DNA of 64,000 bases, from assembly GCA_947095585.1 (NCBI GenBank), contig OX352763.1, forward strand, positions 18,525,462-18,589,461, in the 5' to 3' direction. Shown here one piece after another: positions 24,966 to 37,149 of the stretch. Each line of letters opens with the position of its first letter. Positions within the stretch are counted from its first letter, which is position 1. The notes beneath the pieces are model-generated. The model worked only from the letters and a program-made list of their open reading frames with translations. It made no database searches and had not been told where the DNA came from. The position numbers and the translations under genes are program-made. The stretch is from Nephrocerus scutellatus (lineage: Eukaryota; Arthropoda; Insecta; Diptera; Pipunculidae).

Positions 24966-26745
24966 TAGAAGTAGTAGAAGTAGTAGTACTAATTGACTTT
25001 ATTTCATTATAAGTGTTACAAAAAAATGTTTCCTAATCTATATCTATTATAGTCATATAGCCTCCGTCTCTATAACTCGTTGTCAATTATCATTGGTGTA
25101 CTCGTGTATGCATCTAAATACTAATATACTTAAACAATCATCATTGTGTATCACTGTAATATTTATTATCATTATTTTTTAACTTTAACTGGGTTTAGTA
25201 TTCGTACAGTAAGTCAACAAGTTTTTCGAATGGACGTATAAGTGCGATATAAGTTTATAAGTAGACTGCACGTTATCTAAAATTCGAATGCCATTGAATG
25301 GAAGAATGTTGTTAAAAAAAATGTATCAATCGACAATAATTGTCCAGCCACCCATTCTGACCTTCTGATTCTTAATAGATTTTTGTGGCCGCACCCAATA
25401 CGTTATTCTTAGTGGCTGGAAGGTGACAGCGCCGCGATGGCGCGACTAACTGACAAGAACAGCACACACAACAAGAACGATCTGGCGAAGAAGTAGGAGA
25501 ACTAGAAATTCTCGTCGTGATCGCGTTTCGTGATCTGTGAATAAAAGTAAAACTTACTTTTGCGAGTGGGAATAAATAAATCTACTTGCAGTACACCAAG
25601 GTAATCCCGTCCGTCGCCTCTGCCCAGCTGAGACGACGACCGGTTCAGCCAACCCATTCCAACGATGTCAGCAATTTTGTTTTCGTTTGGTCGCTCAACA
25701 ATTGTGAGTCTGTTTTTGTTTTTTTTTTGCTACGCAATATGATATGAAATGTGGATTTCAGATTTGATTGGAGATTCGCGTTTGGCCAAAGTTGATGAGC
25801 TATGTGCACACTGGACAATAAGTGCACTGCACTACTACGAAATACACTCACACACCTAAGACACTCACTCTTCGACAACATAGAGTTCGTTAGCCGCAAC
25901 TGGAAGTTAGCTGATTTGGTCAAGGTCGTTAGCTGAGTGGGCTATGAATGCGATTGAGTTTGACATTTGATACCTTTGCCAGCCATCGTTATGTCAGAAC
26001 CAGAATCAGAGAAGCTGCGCTCCGGCGCCAGTATGCAATGATAGTCATTATTTTTATTATTTTCCGAAGATTAATGCACATCGCATACAGAACGAGTATT
26101 CTGCTGAGTCGTCAGTTTAGACGTTTCACACAATTGGAGTGGAGGGGCAGCAATAATCTGCAGAAATATAGGGATGGAGAGATTCAAAGAGGTGCCAAGT
26201 GAATGTTAGTGGCTGCGATTGTCTACGAAACGATCAATATTCGCCGGGATTATGTAGGATTATCCTGTCAAAGCGTCATGTTGGCTTTAATGGGCAATGC
26301 ATAGTATCCAGAATAACAACTACTTATGCACTTACCAACACGGATAAGTAAAGCGTAAGCAAGTGCTATGCAACGTCTGAAAGGTTTAATTATTATTAAC
26401 CCATGCACATGATGTTGTAATTTTGTGTGTGTGTGTGACTTTGACGTACAAGAGCTAATTGCAAATCACTGTTTGCTTCAAATATAAACACACATATGCC
26501 GAATCAATTAATTTCATTGACATGAATGTTATGTAATATGTGTTGTTGTTTTCGTATTTATGCCTACGGTGCATCGATGCATCTGTTTCTGTATTTATTG
26601 AATTTCACTGTTTAGATTGATTTACACTTTTGGGCTTGCAAATGTCTAATAACACAGGATTATCATTAGAATATTAATCGGTTTTCGGGGGTATGATTGC
26701 CGATTCTGGTGGGATTAGATTTTTATCCAATCTATTTTTCTGGGT
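24966..26745. other. No gene seen; possible LTR-like segment near 25.4-25.6 kb
   Basis: 25410-25590 has a composition unlike its surroundings, with two AATAAA signals (25540s and 25570s) after a GC-richer block. That is what the 3' part of an LTR can look like, but no paired LTR, primer site or gag/pol frame is visible. The rest is AT-rich, with a (GT)n run at about 26423-26437. Confidence 0.3.
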
Positions 26746-26754
26746 GCAATGAGC

Positions 26755-28440
26755 ATATTTGCATGGCAGACATACAAAGACTGCCTGAAAAGTTACAAGA
26801 ATCCCATCAAAGAAGCTAAGAGACGCTCTTGGCTAGACCTCTGTCAATCAATTTAAATCACCAAGGACTCTGCTAGAATATGCAAGATCCTGTCCAAGGA
26901 GAGCACCTTTCCAACTTTAATCAACAAAGCAGACGGTGACTGGACGGTATCTGCTACAGAATCATTGCATCTTCTCACTTACACTTTCCTACCAGACGCT
27001 TCCACAAAATTTTGAGAGGATGCATGTTGAGCATCCAATCCCTCGAAGTGTAGTGAACAATATCGTACCCGGGAAAAGGTTTCCTGGGCTCTAAGAAGCT
27101 TTCGTTTTACAAGTCCATCGACAAAGACGGCACAAAGCTGATTATGCTACACAAGTCGCTAGAGTTGTCGACTTGCTGGCTTATGAAGATTTTCAGAAGC
27201 TGTCTCATACTAAATTATGTCCCCTGAAGCTGGAGCAGTTTTTCATTCCAAAATCTGGTAGAAGAGGCCAAAAATCACCGAAGAATATTAGGCCTCTCAG
27301 TCTATTATTGTTCTTGCTAAAGGCTCTACAGAGTATTCTAGACCATTACATCAGCAAACGGTTCGAAATCTCACAAGCAACGAGATCTCAAAACGAATAT
27401 CTTAAGTAGAAGGTCCACGGAGACGGCCCCTCATGATGTAGTGCGAACGATTGAGCACTCGATTAATTACCAGCAGTTTACGCCAGCTTTCTAGATCTAG
27501 AAGGGGCTTTCAATAATGTTCGCATTGAGGCCATTCAGGAAGCTCTTACTCAATCAGGTCCTTACGCAATGGATCATATCCATTCTCTCGGCAGCAGGAT
27601 CATACATGCCAACTTTGGCAGTTATAATGTTACCAAACTAGTCAACAGATGTACTCATCTCACTCTTACTGTGGCTTATGGTAATTAATATGTAAAATTC
27701 TACTAAAACTTGAGGAAGATATGACGAAGGAATAAGCGTACGCAGATGACGTGGTGATACTCGTATTAGGCCAGCACTTTTTCGTTATCAGCGAGAAGCA
27801 ACAAGCTGTGGCATTGTAGCTAGTTCAGGGAAGACTGAAATGGTACTGTTCACTACCACTGTCTGCAGTCATTTAAGACGCACGTGCATAAACATCTCAT
27901 CTTTTCATCTCACTAATTTCCTAACACCAACGCTGTACTGAGCATTATAAGGGTGCAAATCCCTTAAGCGTGCATACATTGTAACAAAACAAACTAGAAA
28001 ATAGAATAGAAAAACTCACAAAACACAATGGTCATAGGATCAGTCTCACCCCCAGTGCAAAATATCTCGGAGTAATCCTGGATGGGAAGCTAAGCTGGAA
28101 GGCAAATATATAGCAAAGGGCTGAGAAAGCATGCGTGGGGCTCTATGTCAACAGCAAATCCATCGGCTGGAAATGGGGGCTTCAACCAAAGAAAGAACTC
28201 TGGTTGTATAGATTTGTTGTACGACCAATTTTTACATATGGATCGCTAGTCTGATGGGCAGCGATTAGCAAGAAGTACAATGCCACCAAGCTCAGTAGAT
28301 TACAGCAATCAGCTGCAATTGGCATAACAGGAGTTTTGAGACTGAGGCCCTGAACACCATCTTATACCAACTATCTTCTGAAAAATATATCAAGTTCGTG
28401 CATCTGAGTGGCACTGTAATATACTGCAGATAGTACCTGA
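26755..28440 (+). mobile_element. LINE C: non-LTR reverse transcriptase, LOA/R1-like group, decayed
   Basis: Frame-shifted translation gives in order: linker LLARPLSINLN; EKVSWALKSF (27075-27110); FIPKSGRRGQKSPKNIRPLSLL (27243-27305); RSTETAPHDVVRTIEHS; FLDLEGAFNNV (27495-27520, palm); YADDVV in the frame at 27736-27760; GKTEMVLFTT (27825-27860); then after an insertion SPSAKYLGVILDGKLSWKANI (28045-28110), GLYVNSKSIGWKWGL, and VVRPIFTYGSLV (28215-28250). The YLGVILD-KLSW and RPI-TYGSLVWW motifs are typical of the Jockey/R1/LOA superfamily. The block 27870-27985 interrupts it. Numerous stops make it inactive. Confidence 0.85.
27870..27985 (+). mobile_element. Short insertion in LINE C, likely a Jockey-type 3' end
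   Basis: The LINE C frame stops after GKTEMVLFTT and resumes at about 28020. In between, the sequence reads SFKTHVHKHLIF-like protein and ends gggtgcaaatcccttaagcgtgcata, resembling 11590-11625. A short poly-A-rich stretch (tgtaacaaaacaaac) follows. This fits a heavily 5'-truncated LINE insertion. Confidence 0.5.
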
Positions 28441-28449
28441 AGGTATGAT

Positions 28450-29240
28450 ACCATCCTAGATGGGTAGATCGTTGTGGTCTGGAATAAACCCCCACAAAAC
28501 AGAACTTGTCCTCTTCACTAGAAAATATAAAATTCCACATGTTGATCCACCGTCTATTAAGGGCACAAGCGTATCCTTCTCTGGTAAAGCTTAATATCTG
28601 GGTCCCATTGTGGACAGAAAGAAACAAGAAACTCTTATCTTGTAAAAGAGCTATCGGGGGTCTTTAACCCCATATTACTCATTGGCTTTATATTTCGGTA
28701 ATAGGACCTACACTTCTGTACGGTGTTGTGGTCTGGTGGACTGCCTTAGACAAAGCAATAAATCGTGACAAACTAAGAAAAGTAAAAAGAACGGCTTGTC
28801 TATGTATGAGCGGAGCTATTCGCACCACCCCCTCCGCTGCACTAGACATTCTGTGCAACCTAACACCACTCGACAAGTTGCTGCTAGTGCGGCTTATCGC
28901 CTCAATGCAACCTCCCAGTGGACAAGAAATGAACGCTGGGAAGAAAATGCTATCTTGAAATAGGAATCGATCAGTTTTTATAATGACCGTTCAAAAACTG
29001 TTGCTTGGAAAGGCGGAGATGTTTTATCAAAGTGGCTTACTAGGTCTCTATTTCCGTTTCCCAATCACTGCAGTGTCTTTCAAGCAGAAATCATTACGCC
29101 TCCGACTTATACCTTTGGCAGTTGCCTTCACACAAGGTGGAAAACCAATATTGGATTCGATTGAAAGAACTTCCCAGTGCTTAAGGCTCGCAAGCCTAAT
29201 AAAACCTCTGATGTGTTCACTTACATGGTCTGTATCGTAG
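28450..29240 (+). mobile_element. LINE C-related fragment with start of RNase H domain
   Basis: A second related copy begins abruptly at WIDRCGLE (about 28458). It repeats the same region as LINE C: KYKIPHVDPPSIKGT-like residues (28525-28570), YLGP-VDRK (28595-28620), SCKRAIGG, ITHWLYISVIGPTLLYGVVVWWTAL (28675-28745), then RKVKRTACLCMSGAIRTTPSAALDIL. From 28970 it continues as FYNDRSKTVAWKGG..., SLFPFPNHCSVFQAEI, the first half of an RNase H domain (TDGSK ... VFQAEI). An RNase H domain suggests the LOA/I type rather than R1 proper. It is inactive. Confidence 0.8.
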
Positions 29241-29810
29241 TCAACTATATTCTGAAATCGGGTTCTTATTTATAGTCCGAAGACTCTAATACATGTGAAT
29301 AATACAATGCGAATATCTATTAATACATAAAACTACTAATATACTTATATCAGATCAGAAGTTTTTATCGCTTCTGACTAATACTCCATATTGTATTGTG
29401 CCTTGTCAGCATTTTTGCAATAGTCCGCATACTATGAGCTTTAGGTCGTTTGCCCATATGCTGATGTGACATATTTATTATCATAAACAAACGACCTAAT
29501 TTATATATCCGTACTTTTATTGCATTCTCAATCATAGCAATGCGTTGTGAGGGCAAATGATCGACAATCAATTTAACGACAGTTTAACGATCAGTGATCG
29601 CTTATCTAGTATGCTTAATAAGCACATATGTCATAAACAAACGTCGGCTGATCGCGCCTCGTTGCGTTATAATTACTTTGTATTTATTGTGTGGTTCGTA
29701 TGCAGAGGGCATTGCGAGGATTGCTTTGTATTAGTTGTGTGGTTTATAATGGCATCCCTTCACAATTTTACATTTCCAAAAAAATACCATTCTTCCACTT
29801 GTGGGGCGTC
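29241..29810. other. No gene seen
   Basis: AT-rich sequence between the LINE C remnant and a SINE. ORFs on both strands (for example 29557-29841) lack recognised motifs and run into the SINE. Confidence 0.4.
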
Positions 29811-29811
29811 A

Positions 29812-30095
29812 TGGCTTATGGTGGTTAGTATGTTAGACTAATGCGTGGTAAGTTTGATGTTCTAATCCAAAAATGACACCAGGAAAGTATTTTTCACGAT
29901 CGCACCTGAACATATCGCGAATGCCTAAAAAATGTCTGCGAGTAATAACTGTCCGCCTTTCGGGTATGGCTTTGAATTGTAGGTTCATTCCAGTTGTGTA
30001 AAAAAATATAACATCCACAGCAAGGATTTTCGCAAGAGGCTATATGCCCTGGACAGTAACTGTATGTCGGGCCAAAAAGTATTATTATTCGCAAA
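29812..30095 (+). mobile_element. tRNA-derived SINE, diverged copy
   Basis: Shares the order of landmarks with the copies at 37.8 and 39.4 kb: atggcttatggtggtta (degenerate A box), gatgttctaatcc (degenerate B box), ctgcgagtaataactgtccg, ggctttgaattgtaggttcattcc, gttgtgtaaaaaaatata, and a terminal attattattc. It is strongly diverged and probably old. Confidence 0.7.
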
Positions 30096-32080
30096 CTTAA
30101 AATTGAATTGTCACATCAACACACAGATTTAACGAAAGTTCTGAAAAATTAGCGCAAACCCGTTAAATGTTTTCTCGAAGATATAATCAAAAAATATGCC
30201 TCGTATTTTGGTACACTCATTCGCTTGTTGCCACGGACGATTGTACACGCAAGCGAATTCACCAAAACGCCCGGACAATAATTATTGTTTAAATAATCTT
30301 AATTAAACAACGAACTAACCACACCTTTTAATTTAATAACAGTCATTAATTTTTTTTCTTTGTGCCATAATTGAATACCTACATCCGGAAATTGTGTGCT
30401 GCTGATAGATACATTGCGGTGATGGACAGAAATCTCAGACGGCAATACTTGCTGGTGCGCAACAATCTCTTTTGTCGTTTTCATTATACACTTTTGCACA
30501 CCTTGCGCACACAAAAACAAACCAATCAAAACGCAATGGTAGTATCTTAGTTAAGAGATTGCATACGCTACCGGTTCTGAGCAGTCAGTAACCAGCGGTC
30601 AGTTGCCGGCGGCCACTTTTCCATCCCGCGGTGTGATTCTTCTGAAAGAAGAAACTCGAATTTTGTGTAAAATTGCAGCGAAAAAAGAAATTCGTTGTCT
30701 GCATGCGACACATTAGTGAAAGATTAAACAACCAACAGAAAATACACACACATACAAACAGAAACAGTTTACCAATCAATTGGCGAGTTAAAAATGTTTA
30801 CAAGTTTATTATAAGCCAAATTGGACTTTCACTCGCGTGAAATAGGCACACCAGACTGTTCTTTGGAGTAAAGTTGCCTCTGAAAATGCTGTTTTATCAA
30901 AAGGGAAGATTCTGTGGTTCAAAAAATGGGCTTCTGGGATTCTAAAAATGTATTTCTGAGCATAGGAATAGGAATTTTTATTAGGCAATTCTTAGGCGTT
31001 ACTACTCCGGAATACTTGTGTTTACCTAGTGGTGTAGCGTATGACATGTTTCCGAGCTTCTGAACTATAGTAGAAACTAAAATTTATAAAAAGATGGACT
31101 GCTTACAGGACGAAACACAAATGTCCGGTCCAGTAGTTGTAAATTATGATTTTAACAGCGCTTTTGATATGATGGGTACAGTGAAGGTTTGGTGTCCCAT
31201 TTCTACAGCGTTGACTGGTTTTCGTCGAGAGCGCTGATGATATTGGACACCAAACCTACACTGTACCCAGCAAATCGAAAGCGCTGTAAAAGAAAAATAA
31301 GAACAGAAAGAGAGAGAGAGAGATAGACAACGATAGAGACGACGGCTAACTACAGATACTGCAACTAACAAGTTTTACCAAAAGATATAATTATTTACTA
31401 TGGCTTAGTTCTGTTCTGCTTAAGCTTTTGCGACCGGGATGGGGTTTTTCTTAAATTAGGTACGTGCTCAAGTGGTTAACCCTTATGATGCAATGCACCG
31501 CGTGGGCATTAAGATACAAGAAAAGGAGTAAGAAATGTCTATGCACATTCACCTCGAAACATCATAGAGTTTGAGTAATTATTTCCACTAAATAAAGAAA
31601 CTGTGAACTTATACCTTTGAAGATAGGCTTGAGGATAAACTGATAAGCATTTAAAACAGCACGAGTATTAAATTCATGAAGGGGCTGAATTCAACTGGGA
31701 ATTGCTCCTAATAACCGCTGTTGGAAAAACATTTTGATGAACAATTGTTTTTGTACAAGGCTCACACGATATTCGCTGATTGTATTCCGTCGAAACCGGC
31801 CAAGTACGAAATAAATAAATAAAGGTTTGGTGATCGTCTGACACTTTTGTTAATATCCAGTCATATGGTATGGGGGGTTGTGTATACCGGAAAGGAGTCA
31901 GGGCAATGAAAGTAGGTCAACCAAAAGGAGACAAAATGTAGAAACACGGGTAGAACAATAATCTCTGATAGTAGGTTGAATAATAACTGGATCATGGAAT
32001 GGAGTACGTATGAGAGTCTGAAAAACTTAGATTATTATTCCATTAGAAATCTTGCCAGAAAAATCGCGACCTATCATATA
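30096..32080. other. No gene seen; possible promoter-like segment near 30.57-30.62 kb
   Basis: A GC-richer patch at 30565-30625 contains two TCAGT-type initiator motifs (gcagtcagtaacc, ggtcagttgcc), but no following exon can be defined. A (GA)n tract lies at 31310-31324. Inverted strings gggtacagtgaaggtttggtgtcc (31157-31180) and ggacaccaaacctacactgtaccc (31234-31257) form a near-perfect inverted repeat about 55 bp apart. Confidence 0.4.
31157..31257. repeat. Near-perfect inverted repeat (24-nt arms)
   Basis: Left arm gggtacagtgaaggtttgg plus tgtcc pairs with the right arm ggacaccaaacctacactgt plus accc with one mismatch. The spacer of about 53 bp also contains complementary pieces (ttacagcgttgactgg-type). 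It could be the termini of a small foldback or MITE element, or the stem of a hairpin RNA. Further complementary bases outside (aacagcgctttt ... gaaagcgctgt) extend the arms. Confidence 0.6.
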
Positions 32081-32084
32081 CACA

Positions 32085-32470
32085 GTCGCTCAGTGGTTGT
32101 TTCGTTGGACTACACTGCAACAGATTGGTTCGTTCAAGAAAAACGAAATGGTCTCATCTCTCGCAAATGTCTGACAAATGTCCCTGAGTAATAACTGTTA
32201 GGGAAAGCTTTTCATTTCGCCTTACAGATTTGGCTTTAATTTGTTGATACCTTTGACTTCTGTACAATATTTAAACGATGGCAACTTAGCGTTAGATATT
32301 ATTCCTGAAGCTCCCCTAACATTGTTGGCTTTTTGGCATAAACCAACGACTTAACATAACCCCTCCATTTGTGTGCAAAAATATACATGCTCAACACAAA
32401 TGCTTGCGAAAAGCTAGGCCATGGAATGCAATGGTCTGTGGCGCCGAATATTATTACGTATTATTATTAT
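32085..32470 (+). mobile_element. tRNA-derived SINE interrupted by ~120 bp
   Basis: The 5' half carries cgctcagtggttg (A box), ggttcgttcaag (B box), gtccctgagtaataactgtta and ggaaagcttttcatttcgcc. The 3' half, from about 32365, carries tccatttgtgtgcaaaaatata, catgctcaacacaaatg, aaaagctaggccatggaatgcaatgg and a tail of ATT repeats. About 120 bp of unrelated sequence (32240-32360) separates the two halves. Confidence 0.75.
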
Positions 32471-33065
32471 TAACATAACCCCATAAAAAGAGATCCAACG
32501 GCATTAAATCGCATGAGCGAGCTGGCCATTCGACTGGACCATTTCTTGATATTACACGATTACCGGAATTCACTTTCAAGAGATCAATTGTTTGACCAGC
32601 TGGCGCCAGTATGTTGGAACCACGTATCACTAATGTCAAGTCCATCAAAATTTGGACAAAAATAGTCTTCCAACATGGCACTATAGCGAACACTATTGAC
32701 TGTAACATGGCGATAACTTTCGTCGACGAAAAAACACGAGTCAATCACAACTCCGGCAAGAAATCTTAACCACACGGTCACATTTTGTGGATGCAGTGGA
32801 TGCTCTTGAAGCACAAGTAGGTCTGTTTCTGTCCATTAATGCAAAATATATTGACAAAGCCATTAAGCGAAAAATGAACTTAATAGCTGAAGATGATTTT
32901 TCGATGAAATTCAAGGTTTTCTTTAGTCTTTTGCAGAGCCCAATCGGATAAGTTTCGGCGCTTCAAATGAAAAAGAGACTTCAGTTAATGATTTAATTTC
33001 CTCTTGTAAGGGTGCTGGCCAATTTCTTTACCTAAAATTCGCCACAATGTTCTTAAACTTCATTG
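32470..33065 (-). mobile_element. Mariner-like transposase fragment, catalytic half
   Basis: Minus-strand translation from 33.05 kb down: TLWRILGKEIGQHPYK, LSDWALQKTKENLEFHRKIIFS (the catalytic FSDE block, here followed by a broken codon), VHFSLNGFVN, LLVLQEHPLHPQNVTVWLRF (32815-32765), VIDSCFFVDE, then after a frameshift WFQHTGASW, and on to GPVEWPARSCDLMPLDLFLWGYV (32540-32475). It has the same domain order as the 16.5-kb pseudogene but better preserved in this part. It is truncated at both ends and directly abuts the ATT tail of the SINE. Confidence 0.85.
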
Positions 33066-34300
33066 TAATAAAAACATGAACCCAGGCTAATAGTTTAACA
33101 TTAACATATCTTAAAAACATTCCAAGAATGCGTTCATATAAAAATACATAATTGTTATGTCCGTATTGAAAAACCCTTTACTGCAACGTGCACAAACAAA
33201 AGTGGAGTATACAAAATTGACCAAAAGCTCGATTCGTATACTCCACTGGCCACTGATTTTTTCTGTACTTTCCGAGATATATCAGGCTTGGCGTCTTCCA
33301 CCACGTTTCAATATCACGTGTTAATAAGTCCCAACCCATCACGGGAAGTGTTATAGTTAAAAAAATATAAAAAATTTGCTATAGAGAGATATCATTCGAA
33401 AAATTGTGTGCTAGGATTATGTGGGAAATAAAGGCAAGTGACCGTTTTGTAAAATTCCTCCCAGCAACTACTTATATGAGGTAAACAGATTACGGGAGAC
33501 GCTATTAAACTTTTCAAGAGAAATAAAAATAAACAGAAAGTAAACCTTTTTAGTGACGATTACAACCCATGACCTATCTCCATTTTTGCCTTTTCAGGAG
33601 AGATTTTTTTAAAAAAAAAATGGGATTATTTTTAAACTTGAACTAGCTCATGTGCTATTTTTTTTACTATTATTTCCTAGAAGACAATTTTCTGCTAGCA
33701 GGGATAATATTATAAGAGGATATGAGACTTGCAGTGCACAGCACACAAGTAAAGTGCCATAGATTTCATTCCGCCGGTGCTTTACCAGGTTGACCGGAAG
33801 TTATATGTTGCACAACAATGCAATCTCAAATTCAATTAAAAGTTAAGGAAGATAGAAAGAGATAGAGAGTCAAATTTAACACAACCATTTTAGATTTAAT
33901 TTGTAGCGTTTTGTGCAAAATGCGATATTTGCCGAAATACTTTAACTTGGACTTGTTCCAATTTGTCCTTTTTCACTGACAACTAAAAACAAATAGGCGC
34001 AGGACGGACGCCACACAAATTTTTTTGATTATTTTATAACGATGAAGGTGAAGTTCTTACAAAATTGTGATACCACATGGTTCGAGAAAAAATTGTTCCC
34101 ATAATTATTGAAGCAGTATGAAGCGTATGAGACTTCAAATGTCAGTATTTGTCAATTCATTACGGTTATTGTAAAAGAAGACCTCCAGATTTAACAGAGA
34201 AGGTGGAAAATAGTCTTCCACTTTTCTAAGCTTATGCAGAAGTCATTTGAAAATACACCTAAGCTTGCTGCATACTTGCATACAGTACCCAGTAATGACA
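33066..34300. other. No gene seen
   Basis: AT-rich, no recognised transposon frame or exon. Confidence 0.4.
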
Positions 34301-34309
34301 CCGCTCGTA

Positions 34310-34730
34310 GCACCGATGTGCAATCTGTTTAGAGAGATCAAACACCAGATCCAGCTGTGGTTCCGATTGACCACCTAAGGTTTGTTCTCTCGGTAGCACC
34401 CAGCTTTAACATTAGTTTGCATGTAGCGATTAGTATGCTTAAGGAAAAATTTTCAGGAAAAATGGGCAGTGTAGTTCCATGTTTGGTGAGCTTACAATTT
34501 TCTTGAAAGTCTCTATACCAACCAACGGCACCCAACACAGGTGATTATTTAACTACTCCGCTATCTCCTTGAAAGCTTAGGGCTACAATATAGTTGATAT
34601 AGACTGATTCCAGCGATTTTAGCGCAGCTTAGCTATCAGAGAAGATGCGGATATTCTTGACGGCTATAACATTTATCTTCGCCATAATTTTTGCTTAGAA
34701 AACACTGCAGTGATTAACAAGACAGATAGA
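34310..34730 (-). mobile_element. LINE RNase H domain fragment
   Basis: Minus-strand translation reads KNIRIFSDS*AALKSLESV at 34680-34600 (the RNase H SDSQAAL motif with an internal stop). After about 50 bp comes WYRDFQENCKLTKHGTT (34510-34460), the decayed WVPGH-G--GNE-AD-LA block, followed by CKLMLKLGATERTNLRW. This is the RNase H domain of a Jockey/I/LOA-type LINE, out of frame and inactive. Confidence 0.75.
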
Positions 34731-34734
34731 GAGT

Positions 34735-35080
34735 TTAAGATTTAGCCTCACACTACTCTAATGAAACTGCACCTTATATGGGGCGCTGAGAATATATGGG
34801 TTAATAGAGAGAATTTAAAAATGAAACTTTGTCTCGCATACCGTTCATCCGATATAGCTGAAACTTTGGGATGTTGTGGAAAAGGTTAGGGTGAAAGTTT
34901 GTAGGGGGTAACAGTGTTGGGTTAACGTGGTGGGTGGCTAGGTATTGTTTGTATGAGATTTATTGATTAGTTAGTTGGTTGGTGTGGGAAAGGGAAGGTG
35001 GTGAGGAGAGTACGGTGGGACAGTGTGACGGGGGAAGACAGGCAACGCTGGGTATTTCAGCTAGTTTCTAATATTTGTGT
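34735..35080 (-). repeat. 'tacccggcgttgccc' family element, minus orientation
   Basis: The block ends on the plus strand with caggcaacgctgggtatttcagctag (about 35040-35066), the reverse complement of the family's diagnostic start. Before it lies about 170 bp of G-rich, C-poor sequence (ggtgggtggctagg..., gggaaagggaaggtggtg...), the reverse complement of the C-rich body seen at 13.7 and 55.3 kb. The 34850-34880 part (gatatagctgaaactttggg) is equivalent to the family's distal end. Confidence 0.65.
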
Positions 35081-37140
35081 ACCGACAATAGAACTCTTTC
35101 AAGATAGGTCGACCAGCTATCTAGTTCATTTTAGACTTTAATTTGAGTCAGATTGGCTCTGTATTCTTAATAGAAAGCTTATTGTAATAACAATAAAATC
35201 GTTGACCAAGATAATTTATAGTAATGATGTTTTCTTTGTTTCACCATTTCTATACCAGATATGTGGATCTACCGTAACGAACAAAAATCATGAAAAAAGA
35301 AGGGATAATTATTTTGCTGCTTTCACTTTTTGTGTTCTGTTCTGGAACTGTGCACTACTGTCGTTGTTCTTTCGGTTAATTTTCCGTTCTAACTTGTTTT
35401 CTTCAAGCAACCGACTCCTCCATTTAATGACAAACATGACAATAGCCAGCAACGGCGTACACAATTCTGAACTGAATTGCTTCCATTCATTGTGCCAAAA
35501 GTAATTCCATTCGCTTGTTATTTGACAACCAATAAATTAATTGTCTTTTACATCTTTTCTTAATATTTTTTTGTTTGGCTCTATTTCTTTCGGCTTTTTA
35601 CCGCTACAGGTGTTTTAGAATTGTAGTGCTGCATAGCACCACCGCACCCTTATTCTGGTTACAAATGTCTTTAAAAAATCCGTGACTCATGCTTATGGTA
35701 AAGAGGAAGACACGAACCAAAACAAAACGAACCCCGTTCAACACCAACAACACGAATAACAGCAGAAACTCACTGAACCATTGCATCAATCATGTGTTTC
35801 ATTGTGCATCACCGGTAACGTGGTGTACGTGGTTATTTGGACGACTCTGTTGCCTTTTGTTGGTGTCGTCGGTGTTGGTGGTCGGGATTTAATGATTATG
35901 TCTCAGAAGTAAGGAAACGATTCGCTTCATGAACTGGAAAAGGTTTTTGAATTAATTAGACGCGTTTTGCTGCAGGTGTATGGATGTACGAGTTTCGCCT
36001 CTTATCGCAATCAGTTCTTGATTTTCTTTATTACAAAAAAATTTAAAAATTTGAGACTCAAAAATTTCGAGTACTGTACTTTATTTGACAAATTGAGAAT
36101 GCTTCTTCTTGTATATAGAGGAACCGTTTTTAATTATGACATCTGAGTGCGGCGATGCACATGGCTAATTAATTTGCTTCAAGACAAAAAAACGAAAACA
36201 ACCCCGAACTTTGCTACTTGCTATTGCTATTGTATAGGTAAGCACATGTTTCCACAGAAGCGAATAAATAGAAAACTGGTAAAAATCGATTGTGCGGTCC
36301 CAGTCGAATGGATTCATCTTGTATTCATATTCAGTAACTTACTTGGCCAATTATTGTTCTCGTTTAAGTATATTTCCTACTTTCGGCGAATCTGCACAAA
36401 AACAGATGCATAGTACTCCCATTAGCCATCACACACAGTCCTCTTCCCTTAATCAGTTTTGTTTACGTCCGTTGCACTTTACTATTTATTGTGTTGAACG
36501 TTGAATCTTCAATGCGAATCATCCAATCGTTACCCCATTTACAACGCTACAGAAAACTTCCCCACAATTGCACTTTGTGTTAATTCGTAAAAGATACAAA
36601 AAAAGGGAACCGCTTAAATGAAACTTTCGTTCGAAATGCACAAAACATGCAGAAAACAGCTAAGATCCGGAAAGGACTCAAACGATGACAACGAATTAGG
36701 AAAACAGTAACAACGCACACGACAGAGGACACAAGACACAACAAATAACAAAATCTGACGTTTTATTCGAATTTCCAGGCAGCGAGCTGCAACGGCCAAA
36801 GCATCCAAGGCGAATGGTTTTACAATCAACATGACATTTCCCACTACAGCCCGTACAGTGGTCGAGGGACCTGAAAATTGCAACCGTTCATTTTTGACAA
36901 GAATTACAGGGGACGATGAGCTCATTTGACAGGTGGTATTTGTGTATTATTGTCGTGGTTGATGACACAATATCAGGGATGTCATGCAAATGACAGAATA
37001 TAATTTTGTAAAGTTCATTGTGGGTTAATTGAAGTACTGTTGGGTGGATGCAAGGCCCATGTGTGTTGAGTTCAGTAAATTTGATTACAATTCAATGGTA
37101 CGAGATGGTTTGTTTCACAAAGGTATACTTTTTAGTCGGA
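35081..37140. other. No gene established; one minus ORF of unknown status
   Basis: Mostly sequence with fly-like simple repeats. A minus-strand ORF from 36925 starts MSSSSPVILVKNERLQFSG and runs about 60 residues with a protein-like composition before turning hydrophobic and Cys/Phe-rich. It could be a first exon, but I see no clear donor and no partner exon. Nothing else is recognisable. Confidence 0.35.
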
Positions 37141-37149
37141 TATTTTTTG

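Noticed and set aside
25410..25640. Solo LTR
   Set aside because: Only composition and AATAAA signals hint at it; no terminal TG..CA pair or target-site duplication could be confirmed.
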